Below are positions 22,396-32,426 of a stretch of DNA of 64,000 bases, piece after piece. The notes beneath the pieces were generated by a model that was given only the letters and a program-made list of their open reading frames with translations, made no database searches and had not been told where the DNA came from. Within the stretch, counting starts at the first letter, position 1. Each line of letters opens with the position of its first letter. Position numbers and translations under genes: made by a program. This DNA is from Cordilura impudica (taxonomy: Eukaryota; Arthropoda; Insecta; Diptera; Scathophagidae), in NCBI GenBank assembly GCA_963682025.1, contig OY821521.1, forward strand, positions 163,983,096-164,047,095. Direction: 5' to 3'.

Positions 22396-23166
22396 AAAAT
22401 AACAAGTAAGATAACTATGGTCAGCTTAGACCAACTATACGATACTCTATACCATTCGTTTAGAGACCCCTTTGTCTTAAGTTCAAATAATTGGATATAG
22501 AAAAGAACCATGAACCATATTTGAGTGGCATTGTTATTAATTTTTTGCCTTTGAATATGAAAAAGTTCATATCGGGTGCTACATTTATATGTAGACTATG
22601 CAGAAAAATGGACTGATCCTGGTCAATATTTGGTAAGGTACTTTTGCAAAAACATATACAAACCAAATTTGAGAAAAATCTGTGCGATATTTTTGTTTTT
22701 TGATAGATTTAAGTGAAGTGGGGGCAATGGCTAAGAATTGTCCTATAGGGTCTATTTTTTGACTACTGATAAATGGATGCAACATACATACAAAAACCTA
22801 AATTGACCGAGATCTATATGATAATTTGGATATTAAGGCAATTTAAGTCGATTTCATAGGGGTCATTTGTATGGCGACTTTGTCTGAACATTTGCCGATT
22901 TCACGCAATTTCAATAGCATTCATGCTAAGGCCAATAGAAGACTATATGCCAAAGATCATTCAAATAAATCCATGTTTGCGACCTGTAGTGTGACTACAT
23001 GGACACACAGACAGACGGACAGACGGACGGACGGATGGACATCGTTAAATCGACTCGATCGGTATAATAAAAGGTGGCTCTATGTCACTCAAATTTGGTT
23101 TATGCTTATTTTCTATATCTACTTAGTTGGACCTAAGGTCTAGACCGACTATAATTTTCTTACTTG
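22396..23166 (+). repeat. GGAC/GTCC repeat, copy 5, with an inverted second head
   Basis: Head AACAAGTAAGATAACTATGG at 22397. (GGAC)n at about 23013-23035. The tail is cut off, and from about 23086 the sequence continues as the reverse complement of a head, ending CTAGACCGACTATAATTTTC then TTACTTGTT. The copy is thus bounded by heads pointing outward at both ends. Confidence 0.7.
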
Positions 23167-23209
23167 TTTTTCTTACCATTGTTCGCAAGCAATAGTATAT
23201 TTTTTTTTT

Positions 23210-23690
23210 TAAATAATATGTCAGTTAATATGTCTAATGACAACGCTAATCATTTCTCGTTAGTTTGATTAAAATCACTATCGGACTAAATGTACGTGCT
23301 CAAATTATTAAATATTTTCAACAAAATTCAACTTTGTCCTACAAAAACTTGGCCAATGAATCAAAGGTCTGTCGTCAAACTGTCAATTAAGAAGTAACAG
23401 GAGAATTTGGCCATTGATAGAAAACCTGGTTCGAAAAGAAAGAAAGGTCCACATGATGTTCGGAAGGCTAGAAAATAGAAAGCGTATTGAAAAGACCTCC
23501 CAACACATCCGGTTGAAAAGCAGTCCATTTAACACATTGCTCTTACTATTTGGTGCAGCCTTAAAAAAATTCAAAACCTAAAATGTTCCAGAAAGCAACT
23601 CTGTAAAAAAAATTTGATGCCAACAATAGAGCACGGTAGTTTAAATCCTGCTACTTAATGGACGATAAAATTTCTGTAGTGGCAGAGTTT
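23210..23690 (+). pseudogene. Tc1-like transposase N-terminal relic
   Basis: Broken frames resemble the paired-type DNA-binding half of Tc1-family transposases: a YKNLANESKVCRQTV segment, then RKPGSKRKKGPHDVRKA, and a final LMDDKISVVAEF stretch that corresponds to the block with the first catalytic Asp. Stops and frameshifts throughout, and the C-terminal half is absent. A Helitron follows at 23710. Confidence 0.55.
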
Positions 23691-23709
23691 TGCTTTATAT
23701 ATAGCGAAA

Positions 23710-24022
23710 TCTATAATATTGATAGACCAGGTGATTTATGGTGTCATATTCTACGCCTTCATTTATCAACAGATGTTGACAAAAAATACACAATTTGAAA
23801 AGTATTTCTTTACAGATGTTCACCATATGTGCAACATCTGGTACATTTTTATTTATTTATTTTTTTAAGTAAAATTCATTCAAAGTTGCTACTAACACAT
23901 ACATAAAACACATATTTAAGCTTCGACTAAAAAACTACGCAATGCTTATAAAATTATTTATGAATTAAAAATTTAAATATCCTAGAATTTGCACTCGAAT
24001 TTCGAGAGCTGGGCTCTGCTAG
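23710..24022 (+). mobile_element. Short Helitron (copy 7), diverged
   Basis: 313 bp from TCTATAATATTGATAG to CTCTGCTAG, flanked A/T, with the ACTCGAATTTCGAG hairpin intact. The interior is more diverged than in other copies. Confidence 0.75.
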
Positions 24023-24049
24023 TTTATATTAATAATTAAAATTTAATCG

Positions 24050-24123
24050 CTTGGCATAATAAAAAATGGGTCTAGGTCAAATATTTTTGTTAGTTACAAA
24101 CATCAGCACAAACTCAATATACC
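24050..24123 (+). repeat. GGAC/GTCC repeat tail fragment
   Basis: Only the tail is present: AATGGGTCTAGGTCAAATAT followed by TTACAAACATCAGCACAAA, ending near ATATACCCT. The region 24124-24670 beyond it shows no gene. Confidence 0.6.
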
Positions 24124-24670
24124 CTCAAAAAAATCAAATTTCGTTTTTGCAAGACAATTGATGATTAATTAAATTGTTTTTGCTAATTCATCTCGTGAAA
24201 ACGATTTTCTACACCTGTAATTAATATTCGAAATCAAATCATCATTAAAACCATGAAATGAAAAGTATATAGATTATTTTAAAGTATATAGATTTATCCA
24301 GATGTAAGTACGAGTATGTGTGTTTGTATGAACTGATTATCAATATTTTCTAATAGTAAAACAAATGTTTGTATGTGTTAGTTACTGAACAATTTAACAA
24401 CACAAACATACACATAGAAATAATATTTAAACTCATTACCATAATTTGTTAGTTATAGCAATAATTATCATGCTCATTATTATTGATTGAGTTGAATGCG
24501 TTTTAATAAACATACAAACGTACTGATACGTCGGAGCCATTCCATGTTAAACTGTGATTTTCGGTACAAATGGACTTTTGAAAATTTGTGAGAAAATATA
24601 AAATTTTATTTTCTACTTGGGTTCATGTGCAAAATACTAAACTGTTGAATGTTTATAAATTTTATATAAA

Positions 24671-25040
24671 CTAGCAGATTCCAGCGCTCGAAATTCGAGT
24701 GCAAATTCGAAATTCGAGTGTAAACTTTTTTTCAAATTAGCCAATTCACAAACCAGCACTTTTTTGGGTTATTATTATTGTGAATGAAGACAACAAACTG
24801 AAAAATACATTAACAAATTTAATAAACACACATATAGCATTGTATAATTTTATGTATGTATTAGTAGCAACTTTAAATGCAATTTATTCAAAACAAATGA
24901 AAAAATTTCAAAATCTGAAAATCTGCAAAACGGCTCAAAAGAAACAACTTTCAAATAATATACATTTGGTCAAAATCGGAATACAACGGTGGAACAAACC
25001 ATCGGTCACAAGAAATCGCCTAATCTATTAATATTATAGA
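24671..25040 (-). mobile_element. Short Helitron (copy 8) with duplicated hairpin
   Basis: 370 bp, minus strand, ends TC.. and ..CTAG, flanked A/T. Near the CTAG end the hairpin CTCGAAATTCGAG is present twice (about 24687 and 24708), the only copy here with this duplication. Confidence 0.8.
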
Positions 25041-28018
25041 TATCAATATTGTTTATATATTTTTCATCTTTATAAACGTTGTATAATCAATTATAATATG
25101 TACATGAAATCATAGAAACATCGATTTTCGTATGTAAAGGTCATGTATAAATTCGTAAAAATAATTGAACCCGTTGATTTTTTCCAATTTTGAAATTTTC
25201 AAGACCTACAATCTCTTAGTGGGGCGAATAGGGTTGATATTAATGCATAGAAGATTCAATCTTATTTGTTGATCCATAGGGCTTTTGATTCAACAAGGTC
25301 ATCTATATATATGGGTTCTATAGGTGTTCAAGATTCGGATACTCATCATGTTCTGGGCATGACAATTCTTGCCGAATTTAACTGGTGACGGACTAAAATA
25401 GATGTTCACATACATAGTGCGCTGTGGATATTTAACACTTTCCTTTTCAGTGACATTTTCTTTTAAATTTGTTCAAAAACCTAAATTTCTAACTGCGAAA
25501 TTGTAATCACTTTTGGCAATCGCTGCTTGACTTTGGAAGTATAAAGATTATTTTTTGTGTAAGATAGCTTTGAATTTTTTTCGTATCTACATGTGTACTT
25601 CACTGCCGTATTGGAAAAAATTAAAGGAAAGTAATCTTGAAATTAATTTTTTATAAAAACCTTAATTTTTGTGTTTTGTAGCCGTAGCTTGATTTTTGGT
25701 TCCCAAAGACTTGGAGAACATAACTATATATTTGAGTCATCTCAAACATTTTTTTACCATAATCATTTTGTTTCCTTAAAGAAAAATAAATTATTCACCT
25801 CAAAACTGTATATTCAAAAATTTTCTTTTCTCTCAAAAAACTGTTCAAATTTAACAAGTAAGAGTGTTAAATTCAGCTGTGCCGAATCTTTGATACCCTC
25901 CACCTCAGTTTGAGTATTGATAATAAATGTAAACAAAATATTTGAAAAAGTAAACAATTTGTTAAACTTTATACCAAATTATTTCAGCAAATTCTTTGGT
26001 TTGATCTGGATTTTTGTTTATTCCAAGAGTTGGTATATAGAGCTCGCTCACATTAGTAATTCGCGCTCCAGCGAGGAAATATCGTTTTCGTCTTTTCTAT
26101 TATTTCGAATAAAAGAAAACACGTTTCGGTGTTTGCTTTTTGGTCATCGTGGTTGCTGATCGGCCTGCATTTATGTTATATACCTATATGCATGCGTTTC
26201 CGGTTATATGACATAATTAGCTAATTAATTTAGTTTAAGTTTTTGAAAATTAAATAGCTCGCCCTAACCTCCATTGCGAAGGTAATGGTTGTGTAGGGTG
26301 GCTATACGCATTAGATCGTGCTAATTGGAGATGGCTGTATAGTTTCTTTTAACTGGCCAAATAATTCTTCATTGCGGTCGTATAGGTCGGATCGAGTAAC
26401 AAAATAATAACCAAAAAAGCTCTCTCAATTTTTTTGTTCAAATATTGCCATATTTGGAAAATATTTTTTTTTTAAATACTAAAAGGAAATTTTCACTATT
26501 TACACAATACGATACAAAATCTTACCCAGTGACGCCAACTTTTGATTTTCAATTAAATTATGTTAATAAAATATATTTTCATTTATTGGCTCCAATACTA
26601 CTACCTGGGAATTATTATCGAACTTCAATGTTTTGAGTTTTAACTTGCCTACCATGAAGTCAAATTTTAAACCCATCATGAACACTGGTTCAAATTAGGA
26701 ATGCCAAAGCAAAAAACCAAATGTCCCAAAAAAAAAATTTTTTTTTTTTGTAACTCATCTTTATTTATTGAATCTTCACATAGGTTTGTGAACTGACAAT
26801 AAGTAATTCAAATCTTAAAACTAAAACTTAAATATTATCTCCAGCCAGTGCCAGACAAAATTTCATTTATTCTATATACATATGTAATCTAATGAAAAAA
26901 AAAAAAATTTGTAAGTAAAATAATTTGTTATCGTTATTTTGTGAAAAACTTCAAATTTTCATCCAAAAAAATTGTGAAAAATAATATATAAATAACATTC
27001 TCATCAAATTGCGCTTTATTTATGTAACAATTTTTATGTTCGCAATTGTTAAATATCATTTGAGGTTTTCTAAACTTAGTGTCTCCTCAATCCCAATATT
27101 TTTTTTTTTTTTAATTTCAGTTCATTTTTTAAATGTAAACATATTTGGCGTTTTCTGAATTTCAATTTGTGTTTAAAGAATAAAATTTATATTAAAAAGT
27201 CAATTGATGTATTCTAAATATGATTTTAATATGATTTTCTGAAATGCAATTAATATTTTCTAATTTATAATTGGAAATCTGAATTCCAGTTTTTAAAATT
27301 GATATTTTCTTAAATTTTAATGGATAGTTTAAAAGGTGCAATTCTGAATTTATGTGAATAATAACGTTTTAGTAATTATAAACATTTTTTAAAAATTATA
27401 TGTATATAATCGCAATCAGATATTTTATAGGTAAAGCAAAATAATATTTTTATATAACTATGTAGAACGGTTTTTAAAGCAAAAAACTCATTGCATCTTC
27501 TTTACTCAGCTCTGTGTACACTTTTAACATTGTTGTGTTTGATATCTAATTGAAAATGTTGACATTCATGTTAAAATAGAAATAACTATTGTAAAGCTAA
27601 ATAGAACAAAAATTGCGGCGCCATCTACTGTGGCATCGCAACAGTGAGCAAACTGAAGTGACACTCTGTTTGTTAATACAAAAGAAATGTAAAATCCCTA
27701 AAACAAAATACATATTGGAGAATTTTATATAAATAAAATAATATAACGATTAATTTCTAACATGCAGTTATTATGAATATACATGTATAGAATATATGTA
27801 TATTATTTTGTTATTTAATACATATATGTATGTATGTACATATGTATATGTAAATATTATACAAAAAATTCAACATCAAAAGTTATTTTCGTGCTTTTCT
27901 TTAAATAAATTAATCCATAAAATTTTGTTTGGTAAATTACATTGTTTTTTTTTTTTTTATTAACAACTAGGTAAATTTACATTATACTTTAGATGTTGGT
28001 GAATTTTTACTCCCTTTA
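25041..28018. other. AT-rich spacer, no gene recognised
   Basis: Nearly 3 kb of AT-rich DNA. The only recognisable piece is at about 25853-25915, a repeat head AACAAGTAAGAGTGTTAAAT followed by CAGCTGTGCCGAATCTTTGA and ACCCTCCACC. It shares AACAAGTAAGA with the GGAC repeat family but has a different body. The ORFs at 25671-26159 and 26445-26636 lack coding features. There are (ATGT)n tracts near 27822-27850. Confidence 0.5.
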
Positions 28019-28020
28019 TA

Positions 28021-29326
28021 ACGGGTGATTTTTTTGAGGTTAGGATTTTCATGCATTAGTATTTGACAGATCACGTGGGATTTCAGACATGGTGTCAAAG
28101 AGAAAGATGCTCAGTATGCTTTGACATTTCATCATGAATAGACTTACTAACGAGCAACGCTTGCAAATCATTGAATTTTATTACCAAAATCAGTGTTCGG
28201 TTCGAAATGTGTTTCGCGCTTTACGTCCGATTTATGGTCTACATAATCGACCAAGTGAGCAAACAATTAATGCGATTGTGACCAAGTTTCGCACTCAGTT
28301 TACTTTATTGGACATTAAACCAACCACACGAATGCGTACAGTGCGTACAGAAGAGAATATTGCGTCTGTTTCTGAGAGTGTTACTGAAGACCGTGAAATG
28401 TCGATTCGTCGCCGTTCGCAGCAATTGGGTTTGTGTTATTCGACCACATGGAAGATTTTACGCAAAGATCTTGGTGTAAAACCGTATAAAATACAGCTCG
28501 TGCAAGAACTGAAGCCGAACGATCTGCCACAACGTCTAATTTTCAGTGAATGGGCCCTAGAAAAGTTGGCAGAAAATCCGCTTTTTTATCGACAAATTTT
28601 GTTCAGCGATGAGGCTCATTTCTGGTTGAATGGCTTCGTAAATAAGCAAAATTGCCGTATTTGGAGTGAAGAGCAACCAGAAGCCGTTCAAGAACTGCCC
28701 ATGCATCCCGAAAAATGCACTGTTTGGTGTGGTTTGTACGCTGGTGGAATCATTGGACCGTATTTTTTCAAAGATGCTGTTGGACGCAACGTTACGGTGA
28801 ATGGCGATCGCTATCGTTCGATGCTAACAAACTTTTTGTTGCCAAAAATGGAAGAACTGAACTTGGTTGACATGTGGTTTCAACAAGATGGCGCTACATG
28901 CCACACACCTCGCGATTCTATGGCCATTTTGAGGGAAAACTTCGGAGAACAATTCATCTCAAGAAATGGACCGGTAAGTTGGCCACCAAGATCATGCGAT
29001 TTGACGCCTTTAGACTATTTTTTGTGGGGCTACGTCAAGTCTAAAGTCTACAGAAATAAGCCAGCAACTATTCCAGCTTTGGAAGACAACATTTCCGAAG
29101 AAATTCGGGCTATTCCGGCCGAAATGCTCGAAAAAGTTGCCCAAAATTGGACTTTCCGAATGGACCACCTAAGACGCAGCCGCGGTCAACATTTAAATGA
29201 AATTATCTTCAAAAAGTAAATGTCATGGACCAATCTAACGTTTCAAATAAAGAACCGATGAGATTTTGCAAATTTTATGCGTTTTTTTTTTTAAAAAAGT
29301 TATCAAGCTCTTAAAAAATCACCCGT
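28021..29326 (+). mobile_element. Tc1/mariner-superfamily transposon, apparently complete
   Basis: 1306 bp. TIRs start ACGGGTGATTTTTT on the left and end AAAAAATCACCCGT on the right, flanked by the TA duplication (28019-28020; 29327-29328) typical of IS630/Tc1/mariner. It contains one uninterrupted transposase ORF. Confidence 0.9.
28134..29219 (+). CDS. Tc1/mariner-superfamily DDD transposase, intact ORF
   Basis: 361 aa, uninterrupted, starting at an ATG 113 bp inside the left TIR. The N-terminal ~110 residues form the DNA-binding half (a helix-turn-helix near 1-55 and a second around 90-112, with SIRRRSQQLGLCYSTTWKIL). The catalytic triad is visible: Asp159 in FSDEAHF, Asp252 in QQDGATCHT, and Asp289 in RSCDLTPLDYFLWG. 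By my count 36 residues separate the last two, slightly more than the 34 of mariner proper. The C terminus, LRRSRGQHLNEIIFKK, is the family's usual ending. A polyadenylation-like AATAAA lies at about 29248. Possibly still functional, judged only from the open frame and clean TIRs. Confidence 0.9.
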   Translation: MNRLTNEQRLQIIEFYYQNQCSVRNVFRALRPIYGLHNRPSEQTINAIVTKFRTQFTLLDIKPTTRMRTVRTEENIASVSESVTEDREMSIRRRSQQLGLCYSTTWKILRKDLGVKPYKIQLVQELKPNDLPQRLIFSEWALEKLAENPLFYRQILFSDEAHFWLNGFVNKQNCRIWSEEQPEAVQELPMHPEKCTVWCGLYAGGIIGPYFFKDAVGRNVTVNGDRYRSMLTNFLLPKMEELNLVDMWFQQDGATCHTPRDSMAILRENFGEQFISRNGPVSWPPRSCDLTPLDYFLWGYVKSKVYRNKPATIPALEDNISEEIRAIPAEMLEKVAQNWTFRMDHLRRSRGQHLNEIIFKK

Positions 29327-29328
29327 TA

Positions 29329-30125
29329 TTAACTCGTAGTGTCTGCTTCTCTGCCTGTCGGCAAAATTTTTGATCGATTTTTAACCCCTTTCCCGTGACT
29401 CAATTGATCTGAAACTTTGCACGCAGGCTCGTGGCGAGGATAAAAATGATCTAACAAACTTTTTTAGTGATGCCAAAACAATGGAAACTTTTACATTTTT
29501 CTACCAGAGTTGATAAAAAATGTACAAAGGGTAAGTTTTTATTAGGTCATTACTACAACGACCACAAAACTAACAAGTCCAGCTATAACAACAATATAAC
29601 ATTTAGAATAACAAGAAGACCAATATAGAAACATCATATTTTTCATTTTTTTTTTTAATTTTCCAGAGATTTCCCTGGACCTGTTCCATCGATTTTAATG
29701 ATTTTTGAAACAGAAAACTTCCCATGATCTTGGTGAATCATTCTCACCCAAACTGATCACCCCAGCTGTCCTATTGAGGCCGTGATCATGACAAGAACAA
29801 CATAGAAAATCATATTTTTCAAGACTTTTTTAGTTCTTCATTCAGATCTCGGGCCCTATTCAACCGATTTGGACGATTTTAAACACGAAACTTCTCAGAA
29901 AGTCAGTGAATCATTTTTTATAAAAACGAGGTCCCTAGCTGCCCGATTGAAGTTGTCATCGTAATTTCCACAGATGGACAGACGGACATTGCTATATCAA
30001 CTCCGCTTGATATAAGGATCATAAATATATATAATTTATGGGGTCCAAAATTTTTTTTTCTAATTATTACAAACGGAATGGCAAACTTATATATTACCTC
30101 TGCACACTGGGGTGGAGTGTATAAA
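29329..30125 (+). repeat. Dispersed repeat with GGACAGACGGAC core (second family)
   Basis: Body with stepwise phrases about Asp/Phe-like GATTTT..GAAACTT motifs, a short GATGGACAGACGGACATTGC microsatellite (about 29971-29990), then a tail TTACAAACGGAATGGCAAAC followed by TTATATATTACC..GGTGGAGTGTATAA. Its design parallels the GGAC repeat, but the sequence differs. Its head may be the fragment at 25853. Confidence 0.5.
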
Positions 30126-30228
30126 AAATTACTTTTCTACACAAAGAAAAAATTTATTCACCTTGAAATTAGTTTTTCACCTCAGACTGTTTTCTTAAGT
30201 TCAAAGAATTGTTAAAGCAAAAATAAAT

Positions 30229-30670
30229 AAAAAACAAGTAATAAAATTATAGTAGGTCTACAATGCGCTTCGAGGTAGCTGGGTATGGAAAGTAAGCATT
30301 AACCAAATTTTAATGGTGTTATTATTAACTTGTGGCAGTCAGATTTGAAAAAGTTCATGTCTTATGCTATTTTTATATAGGGACTTCTCAGAAACATATA
30401 TAAACCAAATTTTAAAAAATTCTATGTAAAGTTTTTGGTTTTTCATAGCTTTAAATGAAGATTGGGAATAAGCTTTATATGGGGACCATGACTAAAATTG
30501 CTTCTACAGGGTTAAATTTTGAACTATTTATTAGAGGTTATAATAAACACATATACAACTAATTTTATGTATATACCTATATATATGATAATCTGGATCT
30601 TGCGACAATTTCAGTCGGTCTGATTCTAATTTTTTGTATGGGCGCTACTTCTGAAGGCAAACGGCCCTAT
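30229..30670 (+). repeat. GGAC/GTCC repeat, degenerate copy 6
   Basis: Decayed head (AACAAGTAATAAAATTATAG, then AGGTCTACAATG) and body phrases (AAAAAGTTCATGTC, TGAAGATTGGGAA, GATAATCTGGATCTTG) in the family order. It ends before the microsatellite. Confidence 0.6.
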
Positions 30671-30932
30671 ACCAACAACTATGTGTTATCAATTTTTCTA
30701 TGTTTTTTTTCTAAAACTTTTAAGAATATTCTATTATGTACATTCTTATTGCCATAAGAAATTCTAGAAATTTCAAGATGGAATATGGAAGGGTTCTAAT
30801 TTCTAAAAATTTTAAACGTCTTATAAAAAAAATCACATTTTCTATGGTTTCATGTGAAAAATAACATGGTTTTCGTACTGTAGACAAGGTTTATAAACAT
30901 TGTTTATAAAAATGTTTATACGGAATTACATA

Positions 30933-31282
30933 TCTATAATATTAATAGGCTAGGTGATTTCTTGTCACCGATGTTTTGTTCTACCGTTTTGTCCCGATTT
31001 TGACCAAGCGTATATTATTTGAATGGTATTTCGTTTTAGCTGTTCTCGAGACTTACAGATTTTTAAATTTTTTCCTTTATTTTGAGTAAATTGCATTTAA
31101 CACATACATAAAATACATATGCTATGTGTGTGTTTATTAAATTTGTTAATTTGTTTGTTAATCACTTTGTTATCTTCAATCACAATAATAAACCAAAAAA
31201 ATGTTGGTTTGTGAATTGGCTAAGTTGAGAAATTAAGGTGCCTTGAAACTGCACTCGAATTTCGAGCGCTGGAGTCTGCTAA
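30933..31282 (+). mobile_element. Short Helitron (copy 9) ending CTAA
   Basis: 350 bp from TCTATAATATTAATAGG to CTGCTAA, flanked A/T. It is the only copy here ending CTAA rather than CTAG; both satisfy the Helitron CTRR rule. The hairpin ACTCGAATTTCGAG is present. Confidence 0.8.
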
Positions 31283-31545
31283 TTACATATCAAAATGTTT
31301 ATAAACATTGTTTATAAAAATATTTATTAACATTATTTTTCTATAATATATTTATGCACATGTTCGTGCATATTATAAACACAAAAGAATAAAAAGTTAG
31401 ATTCTTGTATTGACTTTTTGCACTTCCCTCTAAGTTAAGTTAAAATCAACACTATTCCTGTCAACTACCATCTGTTAAAAGACTATTGCATTTAGCTTGT
31501 GGTTTACAGCTACTGAAAGCAGTCAACCTCGAAAATTTTTGCAGA

Positions 31546-31835
31546 AATGAAAAAAAGTGAATTTCGAGTGCTCATAAAACATTAGTTTTTGCGGGAATGA
31601 ACCATCAATGAACGATAGGAGAATGAATTTGTGTAACATGGCTGAGCTGGTAAGCTCAATTGGACGGATGTAAGGGCATTTTACAAGTATATTTGGACAA
31701 GAAAAAGCTATCCATGCAATGAGTGCCGCGATTGCTTACACTCGATCATAAGCGCAACCATGTGATCAATTGAAAGGAGAATTTGGCGAAGTTCAATCAT
31801 ATTCCAAATAAGTTCCAAATGGTTCAAAAATAACA
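31546..31835 (+). pseudogene. mariner transposase relic
   Basis: Starts MKKSEFRVLIKH, the typical mariner N terminus. After a large deletion and frameshifts it reads VPRLLTLDHKRNHVIN, a stop, then KENLAKFNHIPNKF, the mid-protein block just before the first catalytic Asp. The region beyond (31836-32280) shows no recognisable gene. Confidence 0.55.
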
Positions 31836-32284
31836 TTTTTCAGTCTCGGGACTTCTAAGAAAACTTTCCCATTCCAATCATATCGAAATTACACTTTAAA
31901 TTTTTTTCGTCTAGCCTATGTGAAACGATTCACTGTGCGGCGTTTGATTTTATTAATGAAAAACTGGATAATACATCAATCTGATACAAGAAAACTCGAA
32001 TGCAGTTTATTCAAAATAGTCGTCGGAAGATAAGTGAAAATGCTATAAAGTTCGTTTGCATCAATTGGGCAGCTTTCATTTTTATTATTTTTGCCAATAC
32101 CAATATCTCGAATGGTTTTCCATGTATCCTTGGAGTCAATGGCGGATCAAAATCGTTCGGAATAGTAATTAGTTTTAGCCATTCTTTCATTTCATTTCAT
32201 CTCAATTCTGTAACTACTCTTACATCAATTTTTCGCTGCAATGCATCCCTTAATGATTCCAAGTTGTTATACAACTGACACCAT

Positions 32285-32410
32285 GGAAGAAGCTTTGAGA
32301 ACAAAACCTTGGCAGTGTGCCTGTCGCCTCATTACCGTAGAAATGGCCGGACACCCATATTAGAATAATTACAGTAAGGTGGCGTAGCTTTGACAATCCT
32401 CCATTCACTA
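32285..32410 (-). pseudogene. Possible LINE RNase H fragment
   Basis: The minus-strand frame reads LSKLRHLTVIILIWVSGHFY then GNEATGTLPRFCSQSFF, resembling the RNase H motif (V-LIWVPGH-G--GNE-AD-LAR-GS) of I/Jockey/R1-type LINEs. Short and isolated; a weak call. A hAT element is inserted a few bases away. Confidence 0.35.
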
Positions 32411-32426
32411 TCTCTTGAGTACATGT

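Noticed and set aside
25671..26159. Two adjacent 80-codon ORFs
   Set aside because: No domains, AT-driven composition, and a repeat head starts inside the first; not supported as genes.
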